Below, in pieces: positions 1 to 12,980 of a stretch of DNA of 64,000 bases. A program made the position numbers and the translations under genes. The notes under the pieces were generated by a model, which ran no database searches, was not told where the DNA came from, and saw only the letters and a program-made list of their open reading frames with translations. Origin of the DNA: Pestalotiopsis fici W106-1 (Eukaryota > Ascomycota > Sordariomycetes > Amphisphaeriales > Sporocadaceae); contig NW_006917095.1 of assembly GCF_000516985.1 (NCBI RefSeq), positions 2,113,077 through 2,177,076 of the forward strand, in the 5' to 3' direction. Position 1 is the stretch's first letter. The number at the start of each line of letters is the position of its first letter.

Positions 1-288
1 ATGCACACAAGTTGAAGGAGACGTATCAGCCACCCTGTGCGCCATATTAATAATATTATATAAATTAGTGTATAATATTAACTCCCATGGCAGGCAAATA
101 TAGCACCTCAACTGCTATTACTTACAGGCTGATCGTGACCTCCCGTCTCGTAATAGTGCCCGAGCGTTGAAAGTAGTTGATGGGCGTACGTCAACGATGG
201 TGTTTTTGGTGGTCAAAGGATAATGTATTAGACTAAGTCTACCTACTGAAAGATTGTGCTGGTTTTGCGAGCTCTCGTAATAATATTG
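1..288. other. Left flank, no gene seen
   Basis: There is no coding signal. This host-like DNA lies left of the first retrotransposon and is much less AT-rich than the element. It contains a roughly 70-bp degenerate copy of a sequence found again right of the transposon island (see the repeat entries at 167 and 13,286). Confidence 0.6.
167..239 (+). repeat. Left copy of a degenerate direct repeat flanking the transposon island
   Basis: This stretch aligns by eye with the sequence at 13,286-13,355 in the same orientation. It shares the cores TTTTGGTGGTCAAA and ATGTATT. Most differences are C/T or G/A, as RIP would give. It may be a fragment of an older dispersed repeat into which both retrotransposons inserted. 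The identity was judged by eye. Confidence 0.5.
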
Positions 289-293
289 GGTAG

Positions 294-467
294 TGTTAAA
301 CAGTCAGGTAGCTGCAGAATAGACAGGGGGTTGATGCATATATATTAATATAACTTAATAATCTATATAAAGGGCTATTTCTAAAAGGTTTTATAGTACT
401 CCTATTATATAAGGTTTTTACCAGCTATATAACAGCTAATATTTCCCTATAATGCCATAATTTAATA
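294..467 (-). repeat. LTR of retrotransposon 1 (3' LTR in element orientation)
   Basis: This copy matches 7489-7662 over its full 174 bp, apart mainly from C/T and G/A changes. The outermost ~45 bp (294-340) is unmutated while its counterpart inside the right LTR is RIP-mutated. Its inner end is mutated, so the terminal CA reads TA. Confidence 0.85.
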
Positions 468-3400
468 CACTTTTTTAGCATAAATCTAATTATGCTAAAT
501 TATTTTATTATAATGCATTCTAAAGAAATAAAAAGCTTTTTCGGCACTAAAACCGTTTTTTAAATGCCTTTAATTTTTTTTAATTAAATAGCAAATAAGC
601 CGTAATTCCTTTAAGCTCCGTAAAATAATTTAAAATACAAACGCCGCGCTTATTATTATTTCCGTTTTAGGCTTATACCCGGGCTATAAAATAAAATAAT
701 TAGCTAAAAAATAGAATAATTATCTAACGCCGTAAAATAATTACCTAATAGCTAATAATTACAAATATAAATAACCCTTTAAATCCCGGATTTTCCGTTT
801 TTTCTTTCTTTTTTTTTTATTAATTTTCCCGAATCGTAAATCCACCCCTTTATTACTATTTACTATTATAATATTATTTTTACGATACTTTTATCGTCGA
901 TACCGTTAATTTTATTAATTTCGGTTTTACCGCTAGTTCTTTATTATATTTATTTTTTATTTTCTTAGGTCCCCGCGAGATAAGCGCGATTTTATAATAT
1001 TACTAATATATATCTTTTTTTAAATTTTTATTTAAATATTCCGGTATCTTTTTTTTTAGTTATATTTCCGGTAAATTTCTATATAGCAAATATTTCGCAA
1101 ATAGGTAGCTAATAAATATTTATAGCCTAATTTTTAACGCGTTTTCCCGTTACCGCTATAATACCGGCTTTTTTTAATAACGGTAAAAATCCTTTTTATA
1201 AATTTTTTTTTCCTAAATAAATTACTAATAATTCGAAATTAATTCGCTATAGCCTAAAGGATTTTTTATTACCGCTATTTTTATTATATAAAAAATTAAA
1301 AGCCTCCCGAAATTTAGCTTCGTTATTATAATTTTAAAAATAAATATTTTCGAATTATTTTCGATATATTAGCGGTATATTTGCGAATTATTAGCTAACC
1401 CGAATTTTAGCCAAAAACTTTAATAAATATAAAAATTACTAAATTTTTAAAAAAGCTTATATTTAGGTTTATAATAGCTATAATTTTATTTTAAATTAGT
1501 TATTAATTTTTTATAGCCCGCCCGTACCGTAAAAATTGCTAAAACCCGTTTTATAAATATATATAAGCATTTTTTTTAGCAAAATATTTATAAATTTTAA
1601 AATTTTTTATATTTGCGAATTATTTATTAACTATTTATAACCTAAAAACGTATTCCGTAATATTTAAAATTAGCTAAAACGCGCTATATAATAGGAAAAA
1701 AATCGTAAAAATTTTTCCGTTTATAAAATCGCTAAATTTAACAAATTAAATCGCTAAACGGCCGCTATTATTTTGCTAATAATTCGCGAAATTTAAACTA
1801 ATTATATTAATCGTTTTATTTTAGAAATTCGCTTTTTCTATAAGGCTATAAAGGCTTCGAATAAGCTTTACCGCTTTATTTTTAGTAATTTTACCGGTTT
1901 TTTTAACGAATTTTAAAAATTCTATATTTTATATTAAAAAATAATAAATAATTCTTTTTAATATAGCTTCGACTTTATTTCGAACTATTTGCTAATTTTT
2001 TACTAAAACTAAAATATTTTAACCGTAAATTTTAATAAGGAAAATAATAAAAATAATAATTTTTTTAAAAAAATTTAAACCTTTACCCCCGGTTTTAAAC
2101 GTTAGGTAAAAAAATGCTTCGCTAATAAATCGCCGCTATATCGCCGGGTTTTTACGGCTTATAAATATATATTTATTTAATTTTTATTATTATATTATTA
2201 ATATATATCGCAAAAGGTCCAGCCCCTAAAAAATATAAAATATTCCCGAAAATTTTTAAAAAATACTTATTAATAAACCACCTATAAACCTTTTATAATG
2301 CTTTTAATATATTTTTATAACTTTAAAATTTAAAATTTCGCTAAACCTTTATAATTTTTATAATAATTTATATTAATATTTTGCCTATTTTTAAATATTA
2401 GCGCAATAATTATAAATAGCTAATTTAAATTTATTAGCATAAATAATCCTAATAAAATCGCTAATCCTTTTTAAATACCGCTATTATAAAAAACCTAGGT
2501 TTTTACGGTTTTCCCGACTTTTTAATATAAATTATTTTTTTTATAAAATTATTAATAAATACCGGCTAAAGCATTTCTTATCCGCCGTTAGCAATTAAAA
2601 TTATAATATTTATAAGGTTAATTAGGCTTTTAAATTATTCGAATTTCTGCTTAGGTAGGGTTTTCGTAAGCCTATTAGCTATTATTTAATTAATTTTTAT
2701 TTAATAGATTTTTATATAGCTTCGTTAAACCTTTTATTTTAATTAATAAATATAAATATTTATATATTTAAATTTTATTTATAATTTCGTAGCTTTTTCG
2801 ACGAAAAATCGAATAATTTATTTATTATTATAAATAATAATAAATTATTCGTTAAATTTTAAGCTTAAGGATTTTATTAGCCTAAAAAAATAAATATTTT
2901 TTTTTGCCGTTTATAATAAAGCTAAAAATTCGGCCTTAATAAATAAAGTAATTATAATATTTTATTTATTAGCTTGCTATACGATCGGCTTTCCAAATAA
3001 AGTTATTATATAGCTTTAGCTGCTTTTTTTATTTAAAGTATTATTTATAAATAAAATATCGCTTACGTAAATAAATGCCTTTATTTCGTTTTTTAAAAAC
3101 CTATATTAAATATTTAGCTATTTTATCGAATATAAATAGCTAATTATTTAATTTATAGCTCGGTAATATTATAGCGATAAATTCGAATTAAATTTAAAAA
3201 ACCTGGCTATTACGAATATTATATCCGGCCGAATTAAAATAATTACATATAAAATCGACCTAATTTTAAATTAATATAATAATTAAAATTCCGCATCGGT
3301 TTTATTTTCGAATAAAAATAATTTTTTAAATATTAAAATATCCGTTTATTTTAATTCCTTATCGAATTTAAAACTTATTATAATTTTTTCGATATATAAC

Positions 3401-6400
3401 TTTTATAAAAGCTATAGCTTTTTCGCTATTTAGTCGCAAAAAATACTTATATTTAGGAATTATTTTAATTTTCTTTTTTTTAATTTAAATTTTAAATAAA
3501 AAGCGGCTTTAATATTGCTAAATTCCTATTAATACGCCCATTAATAATAAAAAATTATATTATTTACGTAAAAAAAAGCAATAATACCTTTTTTTATTAT
3601 AATATATAGCTTTTATAAAATTTTTATAAAACCAAAGTTTGCTAATATTTTAATAAACGTTTATTATTATATAAATAAAAATTTCCGAAAGCTATATAGG
3701 GCTTTTTTTAAACGTAATATTTTTTTAAATTATTCGAATTTAAAAAAAAAACTTTATATATATTTTTTATTAATATCCGCTTATATAAACGCATTTATTG
3801 CGTTTATTTAATACGTTTTTAAATTAAATTAAATTATTATTATTAATAATATCCGTAATAATATAGCTACGAAAATTATAATACGCGTCGGTAAATCGCT
3901 AATATATTATTAATTCCTATATATTATAAATTTAGCTTTTGGCTTAATAAGGATTTTATTATCGTTTTTATAAATAAATACCTATATATTATAAATTATT
4001 TAATGCTTTATAGCTATTCGCCTTAGGTATTTTAATTACGATTTAAATTTTTTTATATATTAATATATATAATCGTTTATAATTTACCGAAAAGCATCCT
4101 TAAATAAGTATTATTTTAAGTTTTTATAAATTTTCGGTAATTTTAGGATATTTATAATTCGTAGGCTCGGCTTATTTTTAGCTTTTTTAAAAAAAGCCTT
4201 TTGCTAAGCTATTACGATTTTTTTTCTTTTAAAATCGAAAAACTTATCCGTATATTATTATTATATTTTATTTAAAATCGCTAAGTTAATACTGCTATTT
4301 TCTAGCTCGAATAAAGATATATTTAACGATATTATTAAAAAAAATAGCTTCGAATTTTTTTATTTTTTTATTTTTAATCGGGTTTAAAAATATATTAAAA
4401 TTAATTAAATTTAAATTACCGGGCCCCAATAGCATAGCTAAAGGTATTTAATATTATTAATTAATTTTAAAAATATTATTATTAGTTTTTTTCGGTTTTT
4501 TAATTATATTTTTTTCGATAAAATCGCTAATAATTAAACGCTATACCGCTTTTAGGTCCGCTTATTCCTCGATTTTCTTTATATTAATTATTTTTTAGTT
4601 TTATATTTTTACAAATTTTAAGAATTCGTCGAGCTCGGCTTTTAAAAATTCCCTAAAATTTAACGGATCCTTTCGGTAAATTTATAATTTATCGAAAATT
4701 ACGTTTTTAACCCGGAATATTTTTTTTTCGCTAATATTTAAATAAAATATATATTTAAAATATTATATTTTATTAAATATTTAATATACGCTTTAAATAA
4801 TAGCTTATTTTGCTTATTTAATATATTAATAGTTTTTTTTATAACGAAATATTTATATTTATATTTCCGAAAATAAGCAATTTAAGGTAATTTTAATCCG
4901 GAAATTTTATTTTTTTAAATATATTACCGTAATATTTTAATTAAAGTTATTTTTCGCGGTTTTTTTTCGGTATCGTATAATTTTAGCGTTTAATTATATA
5001 AATATATCGTAATAGCTATAATATGCTTTTATAGCTAGGGTAATAAATTTCCGGAAAATCGTATTACGCGTGCTTTATATATAATTATACTATTTATTTA
5101 TTTTATTTTATAATTTTAACTCGGATTCTCCGGGGTAAATAATTCGAATTTAATATTTTATTAACGGTATTAATCGACCGTTTTTAAACGGTTTATTTTA
5201 TTATTTAAGCAAATAAATTTAATTTTTCCTTTTTTGTAAATAATAATTTAATTAATTATATTTATAAATAATAAAAAATTTTCGTTTTCGCTTCGAATTA
5301 CCGTTATTAACGCTATTGCGTAGCTAATAATTTTATTAATAATAAATATTATCCGTTTAATTAAAAAATTTTTTTTATAATCCCTTTAGCTTTTAAATAA
5401 ATCTTTTTAATCGATATATAATTTTAAAAAAAATACTAGCTATTTATTAGGTACCGCTTATCGAAAAATTATTTTCGAGATTTTTACCATCCCGTACGTA
5501 TTATATTTATACGTTATCGGTTTTTTTAGGCGGAATTTTAGCGATATTAAAATAAAATTAGCTAAAGCTTTTTAGGAAAGGTATTTTATTTTTTCGTGCT
5601 AAATCCTTATAATACCGCTTAACGGAAATCTCGGATTTTCCGAAAAACGGCTTTTAATCCCTTTTTCCGGATTATACGGGATTTTATTAATAATAATAAA
5701 CGCCTTATTTTTTTAATTTAATATTACGCAAATACCTAACGGCTTATATTCTAGGATATTAAAGCCGTAAATTATTTATATTTAAGCTATTAGCTTTAAT
5801 TTATTATAAAATTAAATAAATTTATCGTTTCGGTTATTATAACAAAAACCTTATTTTTTTTAAAGTTTCGGCAGCGATATTAAGCTAAAATAAAAACCTG
5901 GCATATAAGCCATATTAATTAATCGTATACTACCTTTTTTTATTTATTTATATATAAAGCCGTTTTTTATTTTTTAATATTATATTAATATATTTATTTT
6001 AATATTAATTATATTTTATTTATTAATTAAAACCCTAATATTCCCTATAAAAATATATTGCAAATTTGCCGCGGCTTTAAAATTAATAAATTTATTAAAA
6101 TTATTATATATATAAAAAATAACCTTTATATTAGCGATAAATAAGTTTTTTAAAAAGTAATTAAATATATTAATTATATTTATAAAGCTATATTACGTTC
6201 CTAATTTTATTTAATTATACCTTTTAAACTCCTTTTTTATTTTAAATATATTATCGGATTATTTTTTATATAATTTTATTTAAACGGATTTTTTGCCGTT
6301 TTTTCGTATAAAGCCCGAACCTTTATTATATTAGCCCGAAACTTTTTTTTTTATATTCCGGTTAAAAATTTCCTATTTTTTTAAATTAAAAACCTTACGG

Positions 6401-7488
6401 TTATTCCGGATAAAAAAATAACTACGCTAATAATACCTAATTACCTTATAAATAACGTATTAAGGGTTATTCCGGGAAAATTTTTTACGTTTATTTTTTT
6501 AGGTTTCGGTTTAGGCTTAAATTTCGATTTTAATTCCTTTTCCGTTTTCGGCTTTTTAGTTAATAATAAATTACTTTAACTTTTTTAATCCGAATTTCGT
6601 TAATTAAAAATTACTAAATTCGCTAAATAATAATCGGCCGTAGTAATTAATCGAATACTTTTCCGTCCCGTAGGTTTTGTTTTATTTTGCATTATATAAT
6701 TCTATTTTTCGTATTTTTTCTATAAATCGTTTATAGCTTTATAATAAAATTACGTCGATTTTAATATAATTTATTTTATATAAACCCTTTATATTATTTA
6801 TAAAATAAGCATAGCTTATTTTAGGCCGAACCTAGCTTTTTAGCTTATTAATTCGGTCGAAAATATTTTTCCGAGGTTTAGAATATATTAAATAAATTTT
6901 ATCTTTTAGGTTTAAAATTTATAAATAGGCTATTTTTTAAAAACCTTTTTTTTATAAATTTTTTATATACGTTTTTAATAATTTATTTATTTTTATTTTT
7001 AATAAATCGAAACGCCGCCTATAATATTAATATTTAGTTATATAATAGTTTTTTTTATTAATATAATATAAAAATATAATATTATAATTTATCGGATATA
7101 CGCGCGAATTTTTTTAATAGCTATTTTTTCGTTATTATATATAATAAAAATAGCGTTAAAAATTAATATTTAAATTTAATTTAGGTTTCCGCCGTTCGGT
7201 CCCTAAAAAATCGTAGGTTAAGGAGTTAATTATTTCTAATTATCGGGATCTAATAACTCCTAGGCTAATAACGTTATAAATCGACGCAATTAGGCCTTTT
7301 ATTCGTAATATTAATTTCGGGAGGAAAATATAACGTTCGCTTTAAAAAAGGTCGCTATTTAATTACCGGTAAATCGCTATAAGCTTTTAATTTGCTTTTT
7401 TTTTTTATAATTAAAAAGTTATAATATCTCCCTTTTTAGTATTAATTTAAAATTCTATTAAAATACTAATATAAACCGGGCTTATAAC

Positions 7489-7662
7489 TATTAAATAATT
7501 AAATAGCTATAAAATAAATAAAAAGTCGATATATATATATTAATATAACTTAATAATCTATATAAAGGGCTATTTTTAAAAGGTTTTATAGTATTCCTAT
7601 TATGCAAGGTTTTCACCAGCTGCGTGGCAGCTGGTATTTCCCCGTAGTGCCATAGTTCAACA
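7489..7662 (-). repeat. LTR of retrotransposon 1 (5' LTR in element orientation)
   Basis: This copy is the same length as the left one. Its inner end (7489-7540) is strongly mutated, and its outer ~75 bp keeps GC-rich sequence that is lost in the left LTR. It is followed directly by target duplication GGTAG (7663-7667). Confidence 0.85.
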
Positions 7663-7710
7663 GGTAGTTTTCCCCACTATTTGTGACCTAGTAACACCAC
7701 CGTACATTCG

Positions 7711-7943
7711 TGTTAATCAAGGTGGTGCTTTCCTATTGGAGTTTAAACTGGTCTGATATAGGTGTTAATTATGTGATATATTAATCTATATTCTGCGCCT
7801 TTTAGTTTTGATAAGGTGTACGCTTATTTAGGTGGCCCCGGCTAATCCCCGGGAGGTCCCGTATATCTATCTAAATACTATGGGGTTAATCCGTGTGCTT
7901 AAGCACACCCTAGTGTATAGGAACCATAATCCACCATCTAACA
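7711..7943 (-). repeat. LTR of retrotransposon 2 (3' LTR in element orientation)
   Basis: The 233-bp copy starts TGTTAATC on the plus strand and ends in ACA. Its left (outer) half is unmutated and its right (inner) half carries C-to-T and G-to-A changes relative to 12743-12975. Confidence 0.9.
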
Positions 7944-10900
7944 CACCCCCTTAGATCCACGATTTATCGTAGATCTAGCTATACTTAAATCAAAATTGCT
8001 AATTAGCAAAATATAGCTTCTTTTAGGGCTATTCGTCTTAATTACGATAGGCAACGTCAAATCCCATCTATTGCAAAAAATTCTGCCATTTACCTATTAG
8101 CAAGCTTTTTATTAATCCATCTACTATTATCTTATTTAAAGGTTTATAAATAACTCTAATCCTTCCTCTTTAGGCTTCTTATCGTAACTAATAGTTATAG
8201 ATATCCACGTAACGGAGCTTTATTTTTAATAACGCGATTTCGGCGTTAATTAAATTAATAGTCTGCTTATTATCACACTTAATAATAATAGTACTATTAT
8301 TTAGCTATATCGACAATTCCTTTAATAATCAGCTAACGAATAATATCTCTTTAGCAGCTTACGCTAGGGCAAATAACTTAGCTTTTATAGTAGAAGTAGT
8401 AATTATATTTTATTTATTTAATCGCTAACTAATTAATCCTCCGAATAACTTTATAGCGAATATTTAGGTATTTTTGCAATCGATACTATTATCGGTAAAT
8501 AATGCGTTATTAGCAATTATTAGATTAAAGGATCCTCCGATTTTAAGCGAAAATTCTTTAGTATTAATTAGGTAAATCAAAGCTCGATTAGCAGTTTTTT
8601 AATATATTTAGCTTAGATTATTAAAGAATCGAGCCAATCTAGCTATTGCGAATGCGATATTTAGTTTCGTAAATATAACCGCGAATAGCAATAATCCGAT
8701 TTTCTTTTAATATTTTTATATTTCGTAGGAAAACGCCATAATTAATCGAGGTATAAATTTTTCGCAACCTATTAGCATTATATAAATTTTTTTTTTATTT
8801 GCAAACTTAGCGATTTTTTTAAGGTAAGCCTTTTAAAAAAAGCCAGATTATTTTAGATGCACGATTTTTAATTATTTCTATCCTAAGGAACCATTATACT
8901 GGCTCGCCACCACTAATTTTATACTTCTCTATAAAATGCTATATTAAATAATTAACAGCCTTTCTATCCTTATTCCTATATGCGATAATCATATCGTTAA
9001 CGTAAAAAAAAACTAGCACTTTTTTTTTAATAAATACGCAGGGCTTATATAATATCTAGGTATAACCGATCTCGGCTAAAATTTTTATAAATTCTTTTTG
9101 CTATAACAGCGGTAATATCCGTAATTTATAAAATGCTTTATTTAATAACAATATAGCGTTTTTTTTTTAATATCCATCCGGCATCTTTATAAATATATCT
9201 TAATTAATAAAAGCGTATATAAACGCGTTCACTACGTTATATTATATTAATTTAAAATCGAATTTCGCTACGATCGCGATTAAGGTGCGAAATAATCTTT
9301 TAACCAATATAGCCGCGTAGGTTTCCTAGTTTTAAAACTTCGCCTATTAATTACCGCGAACGACGAATTTTGCTTTATACTTCTAAAATCTCCCGTGCTT
9401 ATCGAATTTATATACGTATACCTATATATAATTAAAAATCTATTTGCCTTTTATTCATAAATCTTTCCTATTAATCTCGGTCTAAAATCGTATATTTTTA
9501 TAACTCTATAAATAATTAGCTTTTGCTTAAAAAAATAATCTGCCAAACGGATAATAATGCAACTTATAGTACCATTTAAAGGGAGCTAGGATTTCCGCTT
9601 TATGAATTTTCACCCTTTAACGAAAAAAGCGTTTTAGCTTCGCCCTATCATCTTAATTATTGCCTTATCCTGCTTTAGGAACGGCTTTATAACCAATTAA
9701 AAAAACTGCTTATTATAGGACTATTTTAGGTCCTTTTTTTAATAGCGCCGTATTTTTAATCGTAATCGCCTTTATGCTATATGTTAATAAAGCTAATAAA
9801 AGTATTTATAATAGAGTCCAAAAGGCAAATTTCGCTATAATAAAAGGGTATTATTTATCCTTTCTATTTAGCGTTATTTTTTTACTTTTTTAATTATTAC
9901 TTTTTTTTTAATTATCTTAATTATTACCTAATAGGATGTTTTTTGCGGCGGTATTTTTACTTTTTGGTTCTTATAGGATCTCGTCCTTAAATATTACGTG
10001 GTTAGTTACGAAGTCGGCGATAAGCTAGGTATTAGCATTTAGGAGCTCGTTTTTAAATATATCCCACTTTCTATCGCATAATTCCTTTTCGTTTATAATT
10101 ATATCTTTCGTATTAATTAATTTATTTTAATTAGGAATTTAGATTTTATAAATATTAGATAACTTATATCCAATTAAGTATCCTACCTATGCCTTAAGTA
10201 TTAATCGCTATAAACGGCCGAATTTTTATTATGCCGTTAGCGTTATTGCGTATGCTTTATATCCGAATGCTTTAAAATAGGTTTAATTAGGCTTATAGCT
10301 TAGATTTAGAACTCCTTTTGCTTTCGCAACTGCTTTATAGAATTTTATATATAATATGCGCTATCGGGAACTATAATTCGGCGTGTGATTATATAAGTAT
10401 ACCGCGGTTTTGCCGATTTCGGGCCAGAGTTAGTAAAGGAGTCTTGCGCCAATGCGCATTGCCTATTCCTTCTTTTTAATTATACCCTTTAAGCGTTTAA
10501 TAGCTTTATTTTAGGCTTATATATATAATGCTAAAGGCTCGAATTTAATATATTTGTTTTCGAGGTATTTTCTTATTACCTATTTAACTTTTATAATCTC
10601 GTTATCGTATTCGATAACTTTAATTTTAATATTATATTAGGTTTCCATTATGCCTAGGAACGATCGGAAAGCGTTAATTAATATAATCGCAATCCTTTCC
10701 GTAAAATAGTAATCCTATATATATCCCGTTTGCCAATAAATAATTAGCATTTAAAATATATAGTTTTCGATCCCTTTGGTATAATTATAAAAATCTATAG
10801 CTAATCGTTCGTTATAATTTTCGTTAATTAGCCGTGGCGCTCGCCGTGGTTAGCGCGTAATCTTTATAAATGCGCAGGCTTTATATTTTATTATAATTGG

Positions 10901-12742
10901 TCTTTTAATTTTTACCCCCTAAAATAAATAGATAAGGTGTTCGAAAGCTGCCGGGCTTAGATGTCTTATTTTATAGTGCTATTATATAGCTTCCTTAGTT
11001 AATAATGGCCTTTTTATTTATATTATATATTTTTTCCGGTAAATAGTAAATAACGCTAAAAATAATTCGTAAAATCTGTATTCGAAAACGTATTATCCGT
11101 ATTAGTTTTAGAGTATGCTAATTAAAAATCTATTTTTTTTGCGTAATATTATAGGGTCGTTTCTATTATCCTAGTAATATCCTTATTTTTATAATTAACG
11201 GAGTAATATTAGTATAATTAGCAATTTAGGATAATAGGCTATATTATTTAATAGTAGTATTTTGGATCCGAGCTATATAATTATTATGCCGTATCCGTAA
11301 ATAGGTAATTTCCGGTCGCCTAATTAAATAAAGTCGTAATTAGGAGCTTGCTTATAGTTAATAAGCTTTGCTTTTATATTTATAATTAAAATCGTTATCG
11401 CTAAATCTAGGATAATTAAATGGCGCAAAAGGTAATCTTTTATAAATGCTATAAAACTGCTTTATACGTTTACTATTAATCGTTTGTTTTATTAATTTAT
11501 ATTAATCGGGAGCGACTTTTCTTTGGTTATTCGTAATATGCTAATTCGGCTGGTTCTAATTTTTTTTATATTGCGAACCTATTCCTATAGGTTAAGGTCT
11601 TTTTTAAGGGCTTTATTTACTCGTGTTTATACTTTATCTTTAGGGACGAAACCTAGATAGGCTTTTTTTGGGAATACGTAAAAACACAAATTAAGGGCGT
11701 AAAAAAGGTAGCAAGCAGGGCATCTAGTATTTTTTTGCCTTTTATTATAGGTAATTCGTCCACCCCTTCCTTTACGTAAACTAGCCGCATTTAATCGGGG
11801 AGGCATTTGATTTTTAACGGGGTAAGCGTCTTTATTTTATCCGTTTTAGGGCTATTTTTCAGCTTTATTAGCGTAAATTGCGAAAGCGCTTTTCCCAATT
11901 TTTGGCTTAATCGGCTATTAGATGCTTAAGCCCTTATAAAAATCGTTATTTATTACCCGATATTCCAAATTTTTATTTAAAATGCTTTATTTTTTGTAAA
12001 TTTAATAAAAGGCGGCCTATTATAGCATAATTAAGGTAATTACATTTAGGAAGTCTATAGCCTAAGCCGAATTATCCTATGCTTTAATTATTTGCTTTGC
12101 CTGGGCTTTCGCTATAACCATTTCCTATTTATTAACCTAATTAGCAGCTTTTTTTAATATTTTCGGAGGCTTAAAAGCTTTTAAATATTATTTCTTTGTT
12201 TCTCTTTTGTTATTTATAGCCAATTTACCATAGCGAGCCCTTAAATTCTCGTATTATTTATGCAAAGGCTCGTTAATCAAATAGCACGTGGAGAAAAAGT
12301 CTGGAGAAATCGTTATAATCATCCATTTCGTAATCTCCTTAATTACCGTATATTATTTAGCGTATATAGCCTCCCTTATTTTGTAATAATTATAATCGAG
12401 GTTAAACAACTTCTAACCTTTTTTAGTAAGATCCGTAATCGTCCATTCCCCGTCCTCTTTATCTTATATAATCGGATCGTCGTTTGCATTTGCAGCTTCG
12501 AAGGTAGCAGCCGCGGTCTTTGTGTATTTAGTTTTTTTTATATCCGGTTCGACTAGGGTTTTGATTAAAGTCGTTTTGTTTTTAAGGTGATTAGTTAATC
12601 TGGTAATTTGTGCCTGGATCTAGAACGCATATTCCCAATTATTCCAGTCGGAGGTTGTTTTTAACGATGCCGTTAGGCCGATTCCGGCTTCCTTTATAGT
12701 CATTATTTTCGTAGCTTCGGCGGAGGCATTAAGACTTTTAAT

Positions 12743-12975
12743 TATTAATTAAGGTGGTGCTTTCCTATTAGAGTTTAAACTAATTTAATATAGGTGTTAA
12801 TTGTATAATGTATTAATCTATATTCTGCGCCTTTTAGTTTTGATAAGGTGTACGCTTATTTGGGTGGCCCCGGCTAATCCCCGGGAGGTCCCGTATATTT
12901 ATCTAAACACTATGGGGTTGATCCGTGTGCTCAAGCACACCCCAGTGTATGGGAACCATAATCCACCATCTGACA
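12743..12975 (-). repeat. LTR of retrotransposon 2 (5' LTR in element orientation)
   Basis: The 233-bp copy has mutations concentrated in its left (inner) half, where the terminal TG reads TA. Its right (outer) half is intact and abuts ATTCG at 12976-12980. Confidence 0.9.
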
Positions 12976-12980
12976 ATTCG

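Larger units (their letters stand above)
294..7662 (-). mobile_element. Ty1/copia-type LTR retrotransposon 1, heavily RIP-mutated
   Basis: The 7.37-kb element is bounded by two 174-bp direct repeats (294-467 and 7489-7662). It is flanked by the 5-bp target duplication GGTAG at 289-293 and 7663-7667. The LTRs have TG...CA ends, with one end of each copy mutated to TA. Orientation is minus: at 3588-3550 the minus strand reads a reverse-transcriptase-like stretch with Tyr-Val-Asn-Asn, the Tyr-Val-Asp-Asp active site after two G-to-A changes, and a purine run precedes the left LTR. The interior is extremely AT-rich with stops in all frames, so no protein can be made. From the catalytic motif to the downstream LTR is about 3.1 kb, against about 1.05 kb in element 2. 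The element therefore carries roughly 2 kb of extra sequence there. Confidence 0.85.
7711..12975 (-). mobile_element. Ty1/copia-type LTR retrotransposon 2, RIP-mutated
   Basis: The 5,265-bp element has two 233-bp LTRs and perfect target duplication ATTCG (7706-7710 and 12976-12980). Orientation is minus. A gag-like reading frame starts at 12703 and soon meets in-frame TAG/TAA codons that look like mutated TGG. A GAG-pre-integrase-like stretch at 10978-10934 (His-Tyr-Lys-x-Arg-His-Leu-Ser-Pro) is preceded by two such stops. The RT core at 9019-8981 reads VLVFFYVNDMIIA, the YVDD motif with one Asp changed to Asn. A purine run with five G lies next to the left LTR, as a polypurine tract should. 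Size and domain order (gag, integrase, RT) fit Ty1/copia. It is defective, and less mutated than element 1. Confidence 0.9.

Noticed and set aside
7668..7705. The 38-bp interval as part of one large composite element
   Set aside because: Each element has its own perfect target duplication and its own LTR pair, so two independent insertions explain the structure.
12260..12556. 98-codon plus-strand frame
   Set aside because: It lies antisense within the gag region of retrotransposon 2, whose gag frame can be read on the minus strand. It is a chance frame in mutated DNA.
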